A stretch of DNA of 64,000 nucleotides from Deltaproteobacteria bacterium (GTDB taxonomy: Bacteria; Myxococcota_A; Polyangia; Polyangiales; Polyangiaceae): NCBI GenBank assembly GCA_016218915.1, contig JACRCQ010000041.1:62001-126000 (forward strand), read 5' to 3'. Of this stretch, positions 24,687 through 33,492 are shown piece after piece. Position 1 is the stretch's first letter. Every line of letters begins with the position of its first letter. The position numbers and the translations under genes were made by a program. Under the pieces are notes generated by a model that saw only the letters and a program-made list of their open reading frames with translations, made no database searches and was not told where the DNA came from.

Positions 24687-25643
24687 ATGTTCCCCATCCG
24701 CTTCATGAAGGCGCCGCCCACCCTGTACGTGCTCCACTTCAAGCACGGAAAGCTCAAGCGCGAGGGCCCGGGCCTTTCCTTCTTCTACTGGGCTCCCACC
24801 TCCTCGATCGTGGGCGTGCCCCTTGCCAGCATGGACGCCCCTTTCGTGTTCCACGAGTCCACCGCCGACTTCCAGGCCGTCACCGTCCAGGGCCAGCTCA
24901 CCTTCCGCATCGCCGACGCGCAGCGCACCGCCTCGCTGCTCGACTACAGCCTGGACCCGCGCGGCAAGTACGCCACCGATGATCCGCAGAAGCTCCCGGA
25001 GCGGCTGATCCATGCGACCCAGACGCTCACCCGGGCCGTGACTGCGAGCCTGGGGCTGCGTCAGGCGCTCGGCGCCGCGGACCGGATCAGCACCGAGGTG
25101 CTCGCTGCCCTGCGTGAATCCGAGACAGCGACCACCCTGGGCGTGGAGATACTCGGGCTCTCGATCCTCACCGTGCGTCCCACACCCGAGATGGCCAAAG
25201 CGCTCGAAGCCGAGGCACGCGAGGAGCTGCAGCGCGGCGCCGACGAAGCCGTCTACGCCAGGCGCAATGCCGCGGTGGAGCAGGAGCGTCGCATCCGCGA
25301 GAGCGAGCTGAGCACCGAGATCGCCGTGGAGGAGAAGAAGCGCCAGATCCGCGAGACCCAGATGGCCGCCGACATCGCTGTCGAGCAGCAGAGGGCAGCG
25401 CTCATCGACCAGAAGGTCGACAACGATCGGAAGGACGCGGACAGCCGTGCGTACGCGCTCTCGATCACGCTCAAGCCGATCCAGGAGCTGGACTGGCGCA
25501 AGCTGATGATGCTGTCGGCCACGGGCGGCGATCCCCGCACGACCATCGCCCTGGCGTTCCAGGAGATGGCCGGCAATGCCCAGAAGATCGGCGAGCTGAA
25601 CATGTCTCCGGAGCTGCTGCACTCGCTCGTGAAGGGAAAGTGA
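24687..25643 (+). CDS. SPFH (band 7) domain protein
   Basis: 318 residues. The N-terminal 180 residues fit an SPFH/prohibitin-like domain (LYVLHFKHGKLKREGPGLSF, FQAVTVQGQLTFRIADAQRT, LGVEILGLSILTVRPTPEMA). A long charged coiled coil follows (residues 180-260, rich in Glu, Arg and Gln), as in flotillins. There is no membrane span, so it is probably cytosolic or peripheral. SPFH proteins form ring-like assemblies on membranes. It heads an operon with an NAD-kinase-like gene three bases downstream and an NrtR-type Nudix regulator, suggesting a task linked to NAD or ADP-ribose metabolites. An AGGAGAT site fixes the start. Confidence 0.85.
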   Translation: MFPIRFMKAPPTLYVLHFKHGKLKREGPGLSFFYWAPTSSIVGVPLASMDAPFVFHESTADFQAVTVQGQLTFRIADAQRTASLLDYSLDPRGKYATDDPQKLPERLIHATQTLTRAVTASLGLRQALGAADRISTEVLAALRESETATTLGVEILGLSILTVRPTPEMAKALEAEAREELQRGADEAVYARRNAAVEQERRIRESELSTEIAVEEKKRQIRETQMAADIAVEQQRAALIDQKVDNDRKDADSRAYALSITLKPIQELDWRKLMMLSATGGDPRTTIALAFQEMAGNAQKIGELNMSPELLHSLVKGK

Positions 25644-25646
25644 CCC

Positions 25647-26612
25647 ATGGCCTCGCTGGACAAGATCGTGCTGGTTACGCGCCACACCCGCCTGCAGGAT
25701 CTGATCGAGCGATTCAACACGCGTGCGCAGGCCCGGTTCACCATCGAGCGTGCTGGTGGCAACTTCGCCGACTACGAGCAGGAGGACGACGTGTACCGCC
25801 GGTCGCTGGACACGCTGCTTCACACGCTCGATCTCGGCCTGAAGCTGCAGGTGGTGGACCGGGGGTTCGTTCCCACCTTCCTGTTCACCCCCGAGGACCT
25901 GGTGATCACGCTCGGGCAGGACGGTCTGGTAGCGAACACGGCCAAGTACGCCCTCGGCCGTCCGATCGTGGCCGTCAACCCGGACCCCGGGCGGTTCGAC
26001 GGAATCCTGCTTCCCTTCCTGCCGGACAAGGCGCGTGGGGCGATCGAGGCGGTGCTCGGTGGCCGTGCGCAGGTCAGGGAGGTGACGCTCGCCGAAGCAT
26101 CACTCAGTGACGGCCAGCGCATGCTCGCGTTCAACGATCTGTTCATCGGGGCGCAATCGCACGTGTCCGCGAGGTATCGGCTCACCTTTGCGGAGCGGGC
26201 GGAAGCGCAATCCTCGAGCGGCGTGCTGGTATCCACAGGTGCCGGATCCACCGGATGGATGTCGTCGGTGTTCACCATGGCCGCTGGAGTTGCGGCGCTG
26301 ATCGGCGGGAGCCCGAACCTGCACCCGTTGCGGCTCGACTGGGAAGACCCGCGCCTGCTCTTTGCGGTGCGCGAGCCGTTCGTGAGCCGTCATTCGAGCG
26401 CGGGCGTCGTTGCAGGCATGCTCGAGCAGGGGCAGGCTCTGGAGCTCGAATCCCTCATGCCGTCGGGCGGCGTGATCTTCTCGGACGGGGTGGAGGCGGA
26501 CTTCGTGCAGTTCAACTCCGGGGTGATGGCGAGGGTGAAGGCGGCCGAGCAGCGTGCCCGGCTGGTGGTCGGCACGGACAAAGCGCTTGCATCATCCTCG
26601 CGCCGTGCCTAA
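25647..26612 (+). CDS. NAD kinase-like protein (ATP-NAD kinase fold)
   Basis: 321 residues. It contains three motifs of the NAD/diacylglycerol kinase superfamily: VITLGQDGLVAN with Asp92 (GGDGT in NAD kinases), AFNDLFIGA with Asn163-Asp164 (the NE/ND motif) and VLVSTGAGSTGW at residues 193-204 (the TGSTAY region). NAD kinases phosphorylate NAD to NADP; divergence of the first motif (G-Q-D-G-L) means the substrate could differ. The N-terminal 75 residues (VYRRSLDTLLHT) are helical and specific to this group. It lies between the SPFH gene (three-base gap) and the NrtR gene, so all three are surely co-expressed. Confidence 0.8.
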   Translation: MASLDKIVLVTRHTRLQDLIERFNTRAQARFTIERAGGNFADYEQEDDVYRRSLDTLLHTLDLGLKLQVVDRGFVPTFLFTPEDLVITLGQDGLVANTAKYALGRPIVAVNPDPGRFDGILLPFLPDKARGAIEAVLGGRAQVREVTLAEASLSDGQRMLAFNDLFIGAQSHVSARYRLTFAERAEAQSSSGVLVSTGAGSTGWMSSVFTMAAGVAALIGGSPNLHPLRLDWEDPRLLFAVREPFVSRHSSAGVVAGMLEQGQALELESLMPSGGVIFSDGVEADFVQFNSGVMARVKAAEQRARLVVGTDKALASSSRRA

Positions 26613-26631
26613 CCGGGTGGGAAGGTTCCCC

Positions 26632-27294
26632 ATGCCCATCCGCGTCACGGTCGACATCGTCATCTTCACGATCCAAAGCGGCGATCTGCAGGTGCTGCTC
26701 GTTCGCCGGGGCATCGAGCCGTACAAGGGGCGATGGGCCATCCCGGGTGGATTCGTGCTCGAGCAGGAGTCGCTCGAGCAGGCTGCGCTGCGCGAGCTGC
26801 GTGAAGAAACCGGCGTGACCGATGTCTATCTCGAGCAGCTCTACTCCTTCGGCGACCCGAAGCGGGATCCGCGCGGACGGACCGTGACCGTGGCCTGGTT
26901 TGCGCTCGTCGACGCGGAGCGGGCGCTGCAGGCGGGAACCGACGCTGCAGAAGCGCGCTGGTGGTCCGTGCAGCACAGGCCGCCTCTGGCCTTTGATCAC
27001 GCGTCGATACTCGACTACGCGCTGGAGCGACTGCGCAACAAGCTCGAGTACACGACGGTCGGGTTCCAGCTTCTGCCTGACAAGTTCACGCTGGGCGATC
27101 TGCAGAAGGTCTACGAGGCGATCCTCGGCCGCGCGCTGGACAAGCGCAACTTCCGGCGGAAGATCGGGCTGCTCGGGATCCTCAAGCCGCTCGACGAGCT
27201 GCGCAGCGAAGGGGGGCGTCCTGCGAGGCTGCACCGTTTCTCTGCGCGCAAGTTCGAGAAGCTCAAGGACAAGGGGATCCTGTTTCCGTTCTAG
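26632..27294 (+). CDS. nrtR: NrtR-type Nudix transcriptional regulator
   Basis: 220 residues. Residues 1-140 are a Nudix fold with a complete Nudix box at 40-62 (GFVLEQE, seven residues, then RELREETGV), so hydrolase activity may be retained. Residues 145-220 fit the winged HTH of NrtR (LLPDKFTLGDLQKVYEAIL, FRRKIGLLGIL and a LHRFSARKFEKLKDKG end). NrtR regulators sense ADP-ribose or related NAD breakdown products and repress NAD-metabolism genes. The start at 26632 follows a GGGAAGG site, 19 bases after the NAD-kinase-like gene. It probably controls its own operon through the tandem operator at 24612-24648. Confidence 0.85.
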   Translation: MPIRVTVDIVIFTIQSGDLQVLLVRRGIEPYKGRWAIPGGFVLEQESLEQAALRELREETGVTDVYLEQLYSFGDPKRDPRGRTVTVAWFALVDAERALQAGTDAAEARWWSVQHRPPLAFDHASILDYALERLRNKLEYTTVGFQLLPDKFTLGDLQKVYEAILGRALDKRNFRRKIGLLGILKPLDELRSEGGRPARLHRFSARKFEKLKDKGILFPF

Positions 27295-27345
27295 GACAAC
27301 TAGCAACGCACAACACAGGAATGCGAACGCGAAGTTGGAATGCAG

Positions 27346-27378
27346 GCCCCGAGAGAGGCGGGGCGCGATGCCCGTTTT
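27346..27378 (+). terminator. possible terminator of the NrtR operon
   Basis: GCCCCG (27346-27351) pairs with CGGGGC (27359-27364), and the following GGGC...GCCCG ends in a TTTT run. It lies about 50 bases after the NrtR stop and before a new lipoprotein gene. Confidence 0.4.
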
Positions 27379-27477
27379 CTGTTCGAGCTGCCCTGTTGCG
27401 GTGTTGCATGCTGCTGGTTTTCCGGGTGCACCGTCCCTGTCGTTGACGCCCCGCGTGCCCGATGCTCCCATGGGCGC

Positions 27478-28950
27478 ATGAAGGGAATCCCTGGGGCGGC
27501 ATGGGCGTGCTGCGTGATCCTGGCTGCATCGTGCGGAACCAATCCGCCTGTGAGCTCCACGCCGCCGCCGCCGCCCCCTGTGGTGTCGGCCGCTCCAATC
27601 CCGCCGACGTCGGCTGGGCCACTTCCCTGCCCTGGAGGCGCGCCTTTCGAGCCCGATGCCGGGTGCACCTATCAGGCAGATGGCACGCCGTCCCCTGTGC
27701 CCGCAGCCCCGATTGTCGCCGTCCCCGAATCCCCGCTGAGCCAGGACGCTGGAGCATCGATGGTCGGCTCATTCTGGATCGAGGCCCAATCGGTCACCCA
27801 GGAGCGATATCGAGCATGCGTTGCCGCAGGCGCCTGCAAGCCGCAGCCTGCACAATGCCTCCAGGGGTTCGAGGTCAAGGATGCGGAGCCGGCGGTGTGC
27901 GTGCGATGGGACGACGCGCAAGCGTTCTGCCAGACCGTGGGCAGGAGGCTGCCCACGAGCGACGAATGGCTCGTCGCGGTCAAGGGACGAGCCGAAAACG
28001 GCATGAAGGGTCTGGACAAGCGCATCGGCGAATGGCTGGGCTCGTACTACTGCGCACCGGAGCTCAAGGGGTGTGGCCGCGCACGCGCGGTCAGCGACTA
28101 CGACAGCCCCTCGAAGCTCGTTCGATATCCGCAAGCCGCGGCTTTGGCCCATGTTGGGTTCCGATGCGCCTGGTCGAGCCGTCCCCCCGCCTCCGGAGGC
28201 GAGCCCCCGCCCGCAGAGCCCTTGTCCGCCAAGACCCCAGGGCGAATCTGGTGCGAAACGACCTCGTGCGACGCCACCAGCCAGACGTGCTGTCGCAATG
28301 CGGACGATGGCCTTGGCCGATGCATCCCAAGGACTGAGCGAAAGTGCGGGGACAACGACATCATCTCGCAGTGCGACGAGCAGGCGGACTGCGGTGCAGG
28401 CCAGGTATGCTGTCCGTGGGTGGGCTGCTCCGGAGGGTGTCCGCAAGAGCGCCGGTGTCAGGCTCCGCCCTGTGATAGCGGCGACGAGGTATGCCTTCCA
28501 GGGGGAACCTGCCAGCCAGGATTCCGCTGCACGGTGACTCCGGGTTTCGCGGAAGCATCGTGCACGTGGACGGACGTGGGAGCATCGTGCGGCGGCACGC
28601 GGTGCTCGGGGCAGAAGCCGGTGTGCTGCTGGGATGACAAGGCGCGCAAAGGCACGTGCTCGGAGCGGCAGTGCAAGAAGCAGGAGAGCGCATTCGGGTG
28701 CACGAGCCCCAAGGACTGCGGAGGGTCCACCTGCGGGCAGACCCAGTACTACGGCGATCCCAACCTTGATCCCGATCACCTCGGATTCGCTTGCGCCCCG
28801 TTGAGCCATATGACCCAGGCCGTGCTGTGCAGCAGCATGAAGGACTGCCCGATGCACCCTCCCACGGGAAGCAAGCCCAAGTCGTGCCGCCACACCGCAG
28901 ACCTCCCACCGGGGGTCAAGCAGTGCGACTACGCGTTGAACGTGCCATAG
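27478..28950 (+). CDS. FGE/sulfatase-modifying-fold lipoprotein with Cys-rich C-terminus
   Basis: 490 residues. MKGIPGAAWACCVILAASC is the lipoprotein signal, followed by a Pro-rich linker. Residues 95-235 resemble the formylglycine-generating-enzyme/C-type-lectin fold: FWIEAQSVTQERYRACVAAG, VCVRWDDAQAFCQTVGRRLP, TSDEWLVAVKG and a final VGFRCAW. I see no catalytic Cys pair of true FGE, so binding is more likely than oxidation. Residues 265-480 are Cys-rich, with repeated CC and CG motifs (QTCCRNADDG, QVCCPWVGCSGGC, PVCCWDD). The ATG at 27478 is selected as start of the signal peptide. It is monocistronic. Confidence 0.75.
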   Translation: MKGIPGAAWACCVILAASCGTNPPVSSTPPPPPPVVSAAPIPPTSAGPLPCPGGAPFEPDAGCTYQADGTPSPVPAAPIVAVPESPLSQDAGASMVGSFWIEAQSVTQERYRACVAAGACKPQPAQCLQGFEVKDAEPAVCVRWDDAQAFCQTVGRRLPTSDEWLVAVKGRAENGMKGLDKRIGEWLGSYYCAPELKGCGRARAVSDYDSPSKLVRYPQAAALAHVGFRCAWSSRPPASGGEPPPAEPLSAKTPGRIWCETTSCDATSQTCCRNADDGLGRCIPRTERKCGDNDIISQCDEQADCGAGQVCCPWVGCSGGCPQERRCQAPPCDSGDEVCLPGGTCQPGFRCTVTPGFAEASCTWTDVGASCGGTRCSGQKPVCCWDDKARKGTCSERQCKKQESAFGCTSPKDCGGSTCGQTQYYGDPNLDPDHLGFACAPLSHMTQAVLCSSMKDCPMHPPTGSKPKSCRHTADLPPGVKQCDYALNVP

Positions 28951-28976
28951 GCCCCCAGTGCGCCGGACTTGGGTCG

Positions 28977-28985
28977 TGCTAGGAT
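28977..28985 (+). promoter_or_regulatory. extended -10 promoter, probably giving a leaderless mRNA
   Basis: TGCTAGGAT is an extended -10 (TG-N-TAGGAT). Transcription would start near 28992, at or one base before the ATG at 28993. No ribosome site is visible in the few bases upstream. Confidence 0.4.
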
Positions 28986-28992
28986 CGCAGCC

Positions 28993-29355
28993 ATGCCTGC
29001 GGACCCGGATGACGTCATTGCGCTGATCATTGCTTCGGCCTTGACGTTGTTGATCTTCAACGCCGCGGGTGCGGTGGTCGTCTGGGCCCTGTGGCGCTCG
29101 GAGCGCCGCATGCGGGCACGTCATCCGGACATTCGCCCCCAGCGCGATTCCCTGGTTTGGGTCTACTACGTGCTGAGCCTGCTGCTGTGGCCGGCGGCGC
29201 TTGCGCTATGCTTGGTCTTCCAGGGAAAACCCGAGACCTCCCGAACGGGAGCGATGTGCGGAACCCTGGGGGTGGCGCAAGTCATGGCCATTGCGTGGGT
29301 CACCTGCTCGGTCGTCGCCCTGTTCGCTCGTGACATCGTGCCCTACCTGCCCTAG
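28993..29355 (+). CDS. small membrane protein
   Basis: 120 residues with three hydrophobic segments (VIALIIASALTLLIFNAAGAV, LVWVYYVLSLLLWPAALALC, TLGVAQVMAIAWVTCSVVAL) joined by a basic loop (RSERRMRARHPDIRPQRD). No family recognised. The start at 28993 is preferred to an in-frame ATG at 28969 because the extended -10 lies between them. The phosphatase gene follows after 18 bases, so the two may share a transcript. Confidence 0.6.
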   Translation: MPADPDDVIALIIASALTLLIFNAAGAVVVWALWRSERRMRARHPDIRPQRDSLVWVYYVLSLLLWPAALALCLVFQGKPETSRTGAMCGTLGVAQVMAIAWVTCSVVALFARDIVPYLP

Positions 29356-29373
29356 GGCCTTTCAGGAGAGCTC

Positions 29374-31002
29374 ATGACCCTTCGAACAGCTTCGCTCCAA
29401 CCTCGCATGGTCTTGCAGGTCGCCCTTGGCGCAGGAACGCTCGCTCTTGCTTCCAGCGCGCTCGGCGCCCCTCGAGATCAGCGGCTCTCCTACACCGACG
29501 ATACGTCCACCACGATGACCGTTGCGTGGAATACGGACGCAGACTCCCCGTCGGAGGTGAAGTTCGGCACGAGTGCCGGGCAGACCACGCAGACCGCCGC
29601 AGGCACATCGCACCAGGCAGCGGGCGCGCTCGGGTTCGTGCACGAGGTCACGCTCAAGGACCTGAAGCCGTCGACCGAGTACTTCTACATCGCCGGGAGC
29701 CAGGCGGACGGCTACACGCCGGAGAAGTCGTTCCGCACCGGACCGGTGAAGCAAGAGAGCTGCGGCGCGTTCAAGTTCGTCTATCTGGGAGACAACCGCC
29801 CGGACCCGACGTTCGGCGGCGGAGAGAACTGGCCGCAGATTCTGGGCCAATCCGTAGCGCAGCAGCCTGCGTTCGCGCTCAACGGCGGCGACCTCGTGAT
29901 CGAGGGAGACCAGATCGATCAGTGGGTGGATTTCCTGAAGTGGACGAGCCCGGTCGCCTCTTCGATCCCGTTCATGCCGAGCATCGGAAACCACGATACG
30001 GGGCCAGGCGAGGGCGACGGGGCGAACTTCAACCAGATCTTCGCGCTCCCCCGATCGTCGGGCACGCACGGCAGCGGCACCGAGGACTACTACTTCTTCC
30101 GCTATGGCAACGCGATCTTCGTGTCGCTGTCCACAGAAGGGTTTTCCGGGGGCACGCCGAAGTTCGCGGATCAGGCAGCCTGGCTCGACGAGGTGCTCAC
30201 CAACAACCCGGCGCGTTGGAAGTTCGTCTTCTATCACAAGCCGACCTACACCCATGAAGCGCTGTTCAGCATCAGCCACGGCCCCAACGAGTCGGGCCAG
30301 AACGCCGCGTGGGTGCCGGTGTTCGACAAGCATCACGTCGACTTCGTGTTCACGAGCCACAACCACTGGTACGAGCGATTCGAGCCATCGGCATGCGCCA
30401 CGGCAGGCAAGGCGGACTCGAATACGGCATGCTCGATGGGGGCCACCGCATTCGACAAGGGGACCGTCTACATCGTGTCCGGCGGAGCTGGCGCCTTCAC
30501 CATCCCGGGAATGCTCTGCGGCTCGGAGAGTGGACGGGCCAAGTGCTCCGGTAGCCATCACTACATCATCTTCGACATCAACAACGAGACGCTGAAGATG
30601 GATACCTGGGGCGCTGCGCCACAGGCCAACGAGGTCATCGACAGCATCACCGTCACCAAGAGCGCGGTGACGTGCACGGATCCGCCGGACGGCGGTGCGT
30701 CGGACGCTTCGAGCGATGACGCTGCGGGAGGGGATGCCGGGGCAGACGCGGCTGTACAGACGGACGCTGCAGCGGGAAGCGGAGGTGCGCCGGGGCAGGG
30801 CGGCGCGCCGGGCCAGGGCGGCGGCGCGCAGGATGCGTCAGCGGCTGGGGGCGGAGCGGCCGGGGAGCCGGAAGCAACGCCTGCCTCCGGCAGCAGCGGA
30901 GGATGCGGATGCCGCACAGTGCCGCACGCAAGCGCTGTGTCTGCAATCGCCTGGTTGCTCATTGGCGCAGCCGGATGGCTCCGCGCGCGCCGGAGGCGAT
31001 GA
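29374..31002 (+). CDS. purple acid phosphatase-like metallophosphoesterase with MYXO-CTERM tail
   Basis: 542 residues. Signal peptide to about residue 32. Residues 33-125 form a fibronectin-III-like purple-acid-phosphatase N-terminal domain. The metallophosphoesterase domain follows with GDNRP, NGGDLV, GNHD, FYHKP and the final FTSHNHWYER (GHxHxYER in the family). These coordinate a dinuclear metal centre that hydrolyses phosphomonoesters or nucleotides outside the cell. An Ala/Asp/Gly-rich linker (about 435-505) joins it to a tail of CGC, a hydrophobic span and RARRRR, the MYXO-CTERM sorting signal. The family GDxxY is replaced by GDLVIEG, so the Tyr metal ligand seems absent. The ATG at 29374 follows an AGGAGAG site. 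Confidence 0.88.
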   Translation: MTLRTASLQPRMVLQVALGAGTLALASSALGAPRDQRLSYTDDTSTTMTVAWNTDADSPSEVKFGTSAGQTTQTAAGTSHQAAGALGFVHEVTLKDLKPSTEYFYIAGSQADGYTPEKSFRTGPVKQESCGAFKFVYLGDNRPDPTFGGGENWPQILGQSVAQQPAFALNGGDLVIEGDQIDQWVDFLKWTSPVASSIPFMPSIGNHDTGPGEGDGANFNQIFALPRSSGTHGSGTEDYYFFRYGNAIFVSLSTEGFSGGTPKFADQAAWLDEVLTNNPARWKFVFYHKPTYTHEALFSISHGPNESGQNAAWVPVFDKHHVDFVFTSHNHWYERFEPSACATAGKADSNTACSMGATAFDKGTVYIVSGGAGAFTIPGMLCGSESGRAKCSGSHHYIIFDINNETLKMDTWGAAPQANEVIDSITVTKSAVTCTDPPDGGASDASSDDAAGGDAGADAAVQTDAAAGSGGAPGQGGAPGQGGGAQDASAAGGGAAGEPEATPASGSSGGCGCRTVPHASAVSAIAWLLIGAAGWLRARRRR

Positions 31003-31005
31003 GAG

Positions 31006-31359
31006 GTGCGTACGCTCCTGCTGCTCGCGTTGACCTCGCTTGTGCTGGGCGCCGGTTGCTCCAAGCCCAAGACCGCGCCTCGTCCGTTCGATTGTCCGTC
31101 CTTCCAGCAGCGGGCCCGGGACTGCGAGCAGGCCACGATCGACCTGCTGCGAAGCAAGCTTACGGCAGACGCGGGTGACGCCGACAAGCAGTTCCTCATG
31201 CTCGAGAGCAGACTGCGAAAGAGAATCGCGGATGGACGCCCTCAGAAGCAGTGCGAGACCATCCTCTCCGGCAGCGATGAAGCCAGGGTGCAGCGGATCA
31301 AGACCTGCCACGCGGCCGCGAGCTGCGATTCATTCGCGCAGTGTCTGATGGAGCTCTAG
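31006..31359 (+). CDS. small lipoprotein
   Basis: 117 residues from a GTG start, three bases after the phosphatase stop, with GAGAG upstream. LLLLALTSLVLGAGC is the lipobox. The rest is helical with four cysteines (FDCPSFQQRARDC, QCETILSG, TCHAAASCDSFAQC). Likely co-transcribed with the phosphatase. The CHAAASCDSFAQC end resembles Cys motifs in other myxobacterial lipoproteins; no function is known. Its end overlaps the convergent membrane protein gene by four bases. Confidence 0.72.
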   Translation: MRTLLLLALTSLVLGAGCSKPKTAPRPFDCPSFQQRARDCEQATIDLLRSKLTADAGDADKQFLMLESRLRKRIADGRPQKQCETILSGSDEARVQRIKTCHAAASCDSFAQCLMEL

Positions 31360-32285
31360 ACGCTGGCAGCAGGGGAGCGTCGGGCCGCCCGCCACAGAAT
31401 CGCACCCGCCAGCAGCACCAAGAGGATCACTCCCGTGAGGTAGCCTCCCAGATCGAAGGCGAACACGAGCGCGTCGATCACCAGCACCAGCCCTGCGCCG
31501 AAGATGAGCCCCTTTTCACGGGCGACCAGGCCGGTAGCGAACAGCACACCCATGGTGACGCCGACGGCGAGCTCCACCTTCCTGGAGGAGGTCATGGACA
31601 GGACGACGCTCGAGAAGGCGACGGCGCAGGTTGCCACGCCCAGCGACGCTGTCGCGAGAACCTCGTTTCGCCAAGGGGAGCGCAGCGCCTTGCCGAGGAT
31701 CAAGGCAGCGACCAGCCAGGCGCCCCCCGCGATCGCGTACACCGCAGCCGCCAGCCGCGACGTGGAAGACAGGACGGTCGCAGCCGCGATGGCCGTGAGC
31801 GGATAGAAGGCGAAGCCCGCTGCAGTCGGCACGAGGCGTCGATCCCGGAACCACCAGAAGAGAAAGGGAGAGAGCAGGGAGGCTGCAAGCGCAGGGATCG
31901 ATCGCTCGCCCATGCTCGCGGCGCCGGCTCCAATCACATCGACCAGAGCTGCGACGAGAAGAGCGTCAGCAAGCCCCTCCGTGGTGGAGCGTCGCGCCAT
32001 CACCATACCGGCCGCCAGCCAACCCGCCGCGGAAGCGATAAGCGCATAAGCCCTGAGGCCGAGCGAGACGCCAAGCACCACGAACAGGCCGATCACCGCC
32101 GCGCCGAGGAGCGCGCCTCCAAGCCCGAGCAGCGCGATCGCACCGGAGCGTCCGCCAGCCGAGGTGCCATCGGCCATCGCGCCGTATCGAGCCTCGACCG
32201 TGGCGAGCGACTCGCGGGGCAGCAATCCTTCCGACGCCCACCTTCGCGCTTCACGCAGAACGACAGCGGCCTCGGCAGGGGTCAT
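31356..32285 (-). CDS. DUF2157-like polytopic membrane protein
   Basis: 309 residues. The N-terminal 50 residues are a soluble helical region (PAEAAVVLREARRWASEGLL, ESLATVEARYG), the hallmark of DUF2157 proteins, followed by about ten hydrophobic spans separated by very short loops, ending in RRSPAASV. DUF2157 members have no known activity. It is monocistronic, transcribed towards the small lipoprotein gene and divergent from the TPR-PEGA gene at 32464. Confidence 0.78.
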   Translation of the reverse strand: MTPAEAAVVLREARRWASEGLLPRESLATVEARYGAMADGTSAGGRSGAIALLGLGGALLGAAVIGLFVVLGVSLGLRAYALIASAAGWLAAGMVMARRSTTEGLADALLVAALVDVIGAGAASMGERSIPALAASLLSPFLFWWFRDRRLVPTAAGFAFYPLTAIAAATVLSSTSRLAAAVYAIAGGAWLVAALILGKALRSPWRNEVLATASLGVATCAVAFSSVVLSMTSSRKVELAVGVTMGVLFATGLVAREKGLIFGAGLVLVIDALVFAFDLGGYLTGVILLVLLAGAILWRAARRSPAASV

Positions 32286-32463
32286 TCATCGATCCAACAC
32301 TGCGGTGAGCAGCCTGTCAACGTAGCGAGTCGGCCCAGCGTCATGTCAGCCCCTCAACGGCTATGGCCTGCATTCCTCGATTTCCGCGCTCAACGGTGCG
32401 GCTTGCGTGTCCCCAGGCTCATCGCGGATACTCGACGTCTATCTCTCCGACAGGACTCCTTGG

Positions 32464-33492
32464 ATGAAGAAACGAAGACCCGGACTCGTCGCCTGCTGCC
32501 TGCTCACCGCGCTGGCGCTCTCGCATGCGGCGCTTGCAGGTGACAGCTCGCCAGCGGATCGCGCTGCTGCGCGGGCGCTCTTCGACCAGGCACGGTCGCT
32601 CGTGGCTGAGGGCAAGCTCGCCGAAGCCTGCCCCAAGCTCGAGGAGAGCCAGCGGCTGGATCCGGGCATGGGCACCGCGTTCAACCTCGCGGACTGCTAC
32701 GAAAAGATGGGCAGGACCACTTCGGCGTGGACCATATTCCTCGAAGTGGCGTCCCAGGCCCGAGGCGCAGCGCTTGCCGAAAAGGAGAAGGTCGCACGCG
32801 AGCGCGCAGCCGCTCTGGAGCCGAAGCTGTCTCGCCTTGCGGTCATGGTCCCGCAGTCAAGCCAGATCCCAGGCCTGCAAGTGCGTCGCGATGGCAGCTC
32901 GCTGGGCAAGGCGATGTGGAACACCGCATTGCCGGTCGATCCGGGTTCCCACAAGATCGAAGTGAGCGCACCGGGCAAGAGAAAATGGACCGGCACCGTG
33001 GAGGTTCCGGCGCAGAGTGCGTCGAGCACGATCGCAGTGCCCGCTTTGGTCGATGACACGGGCGATGCCGACAAGGCGTCGTCGCCCTCGTCTCGACCTT
33101 CTGATGCGGATTCTGCCTCGGGTTCCCCGTTGGGCTCGCCGAAGGATGGATCGACGCAGCGCCTGATCGGGCTGATCGCCGGTGGCGTGGGTGTGGTGGG
33201 TCTCGGCGCATCGGTGGTGATCGGCTTGGGGGCCAAGAAGAAGGTCGACGACGCTTCGCCGTATTGCAGCGCAACGGTCTGCAACGATCTACGTGGGGTG
33301 GAGCTGCGCGACGACGCGCGATCGCAGGCGAACGTTGCGACCGTGGTCGGGGTCATCGGTACTGTGGCACTCGCCGGCGGAGCGGTGCTGTACTTCACGG
33401 CTCCTTCCGGGGGCAAGGGGAGGGAAGCGCGGAGGCCGGCTCAAGGGATCGCGATCGGGCCTGGATCGATGCTGTGGCGTGGAGAATGGTGA
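32464..33492 (+). CDS. TPR-PEGA protein with two membrane spans (module A)
   Basis: 342 residues. Signal peptide to ALAG (residue 25). Residues 30-110 are TPR-like helices (AARALFDQARSLVAEGKLAE, CPKLEESQRLDPGMGTAFNL, DCYEKMG). Residues 125-195 are a PEGA-type beta domain (LQVRRDGSSLG, LPVDPGSHKIEVSAPG). A Ser/Asp-rich linker leads to a span, a loop with two cysteines (CSATVC) and a second span. The same architecture occurs at 42850, 57973 and 63565. PEGA domains often bind cell-surface polymers. The stop overlaps the start of the lipoprotein gene (TGATG), so the pair is translationally coupled. Confidence 0.8.
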   Translation: MKKRRPGLVACCLLTALALSHAALAGDSSPADRAAARALFDQARSLVAEGKLAEACPKLEESQRLDPGMGTAFNLADCYEKMGRTTSAWTIFLEVASQARGAALAEKEKVARERAAALEPKLSRLAVMVPQSSQIPGLQVRRDGSSLGKAMWNTALPVDPGSHKIEVSAPGKRKWTGTVEVPAQSASSTIAVPALVDDTGDADKASSPSSRPSDADSASGSPLGSPKDGSTQRLIGLIAGGVGVVGLGASVVIGLGAKKKVDDASPYCSATVCNDLRGVELRDDARSQANVATVVGVIGTVALAGGAVLYFTAPSGGKGREARRPAQGIAIGPGSMLWRGEW

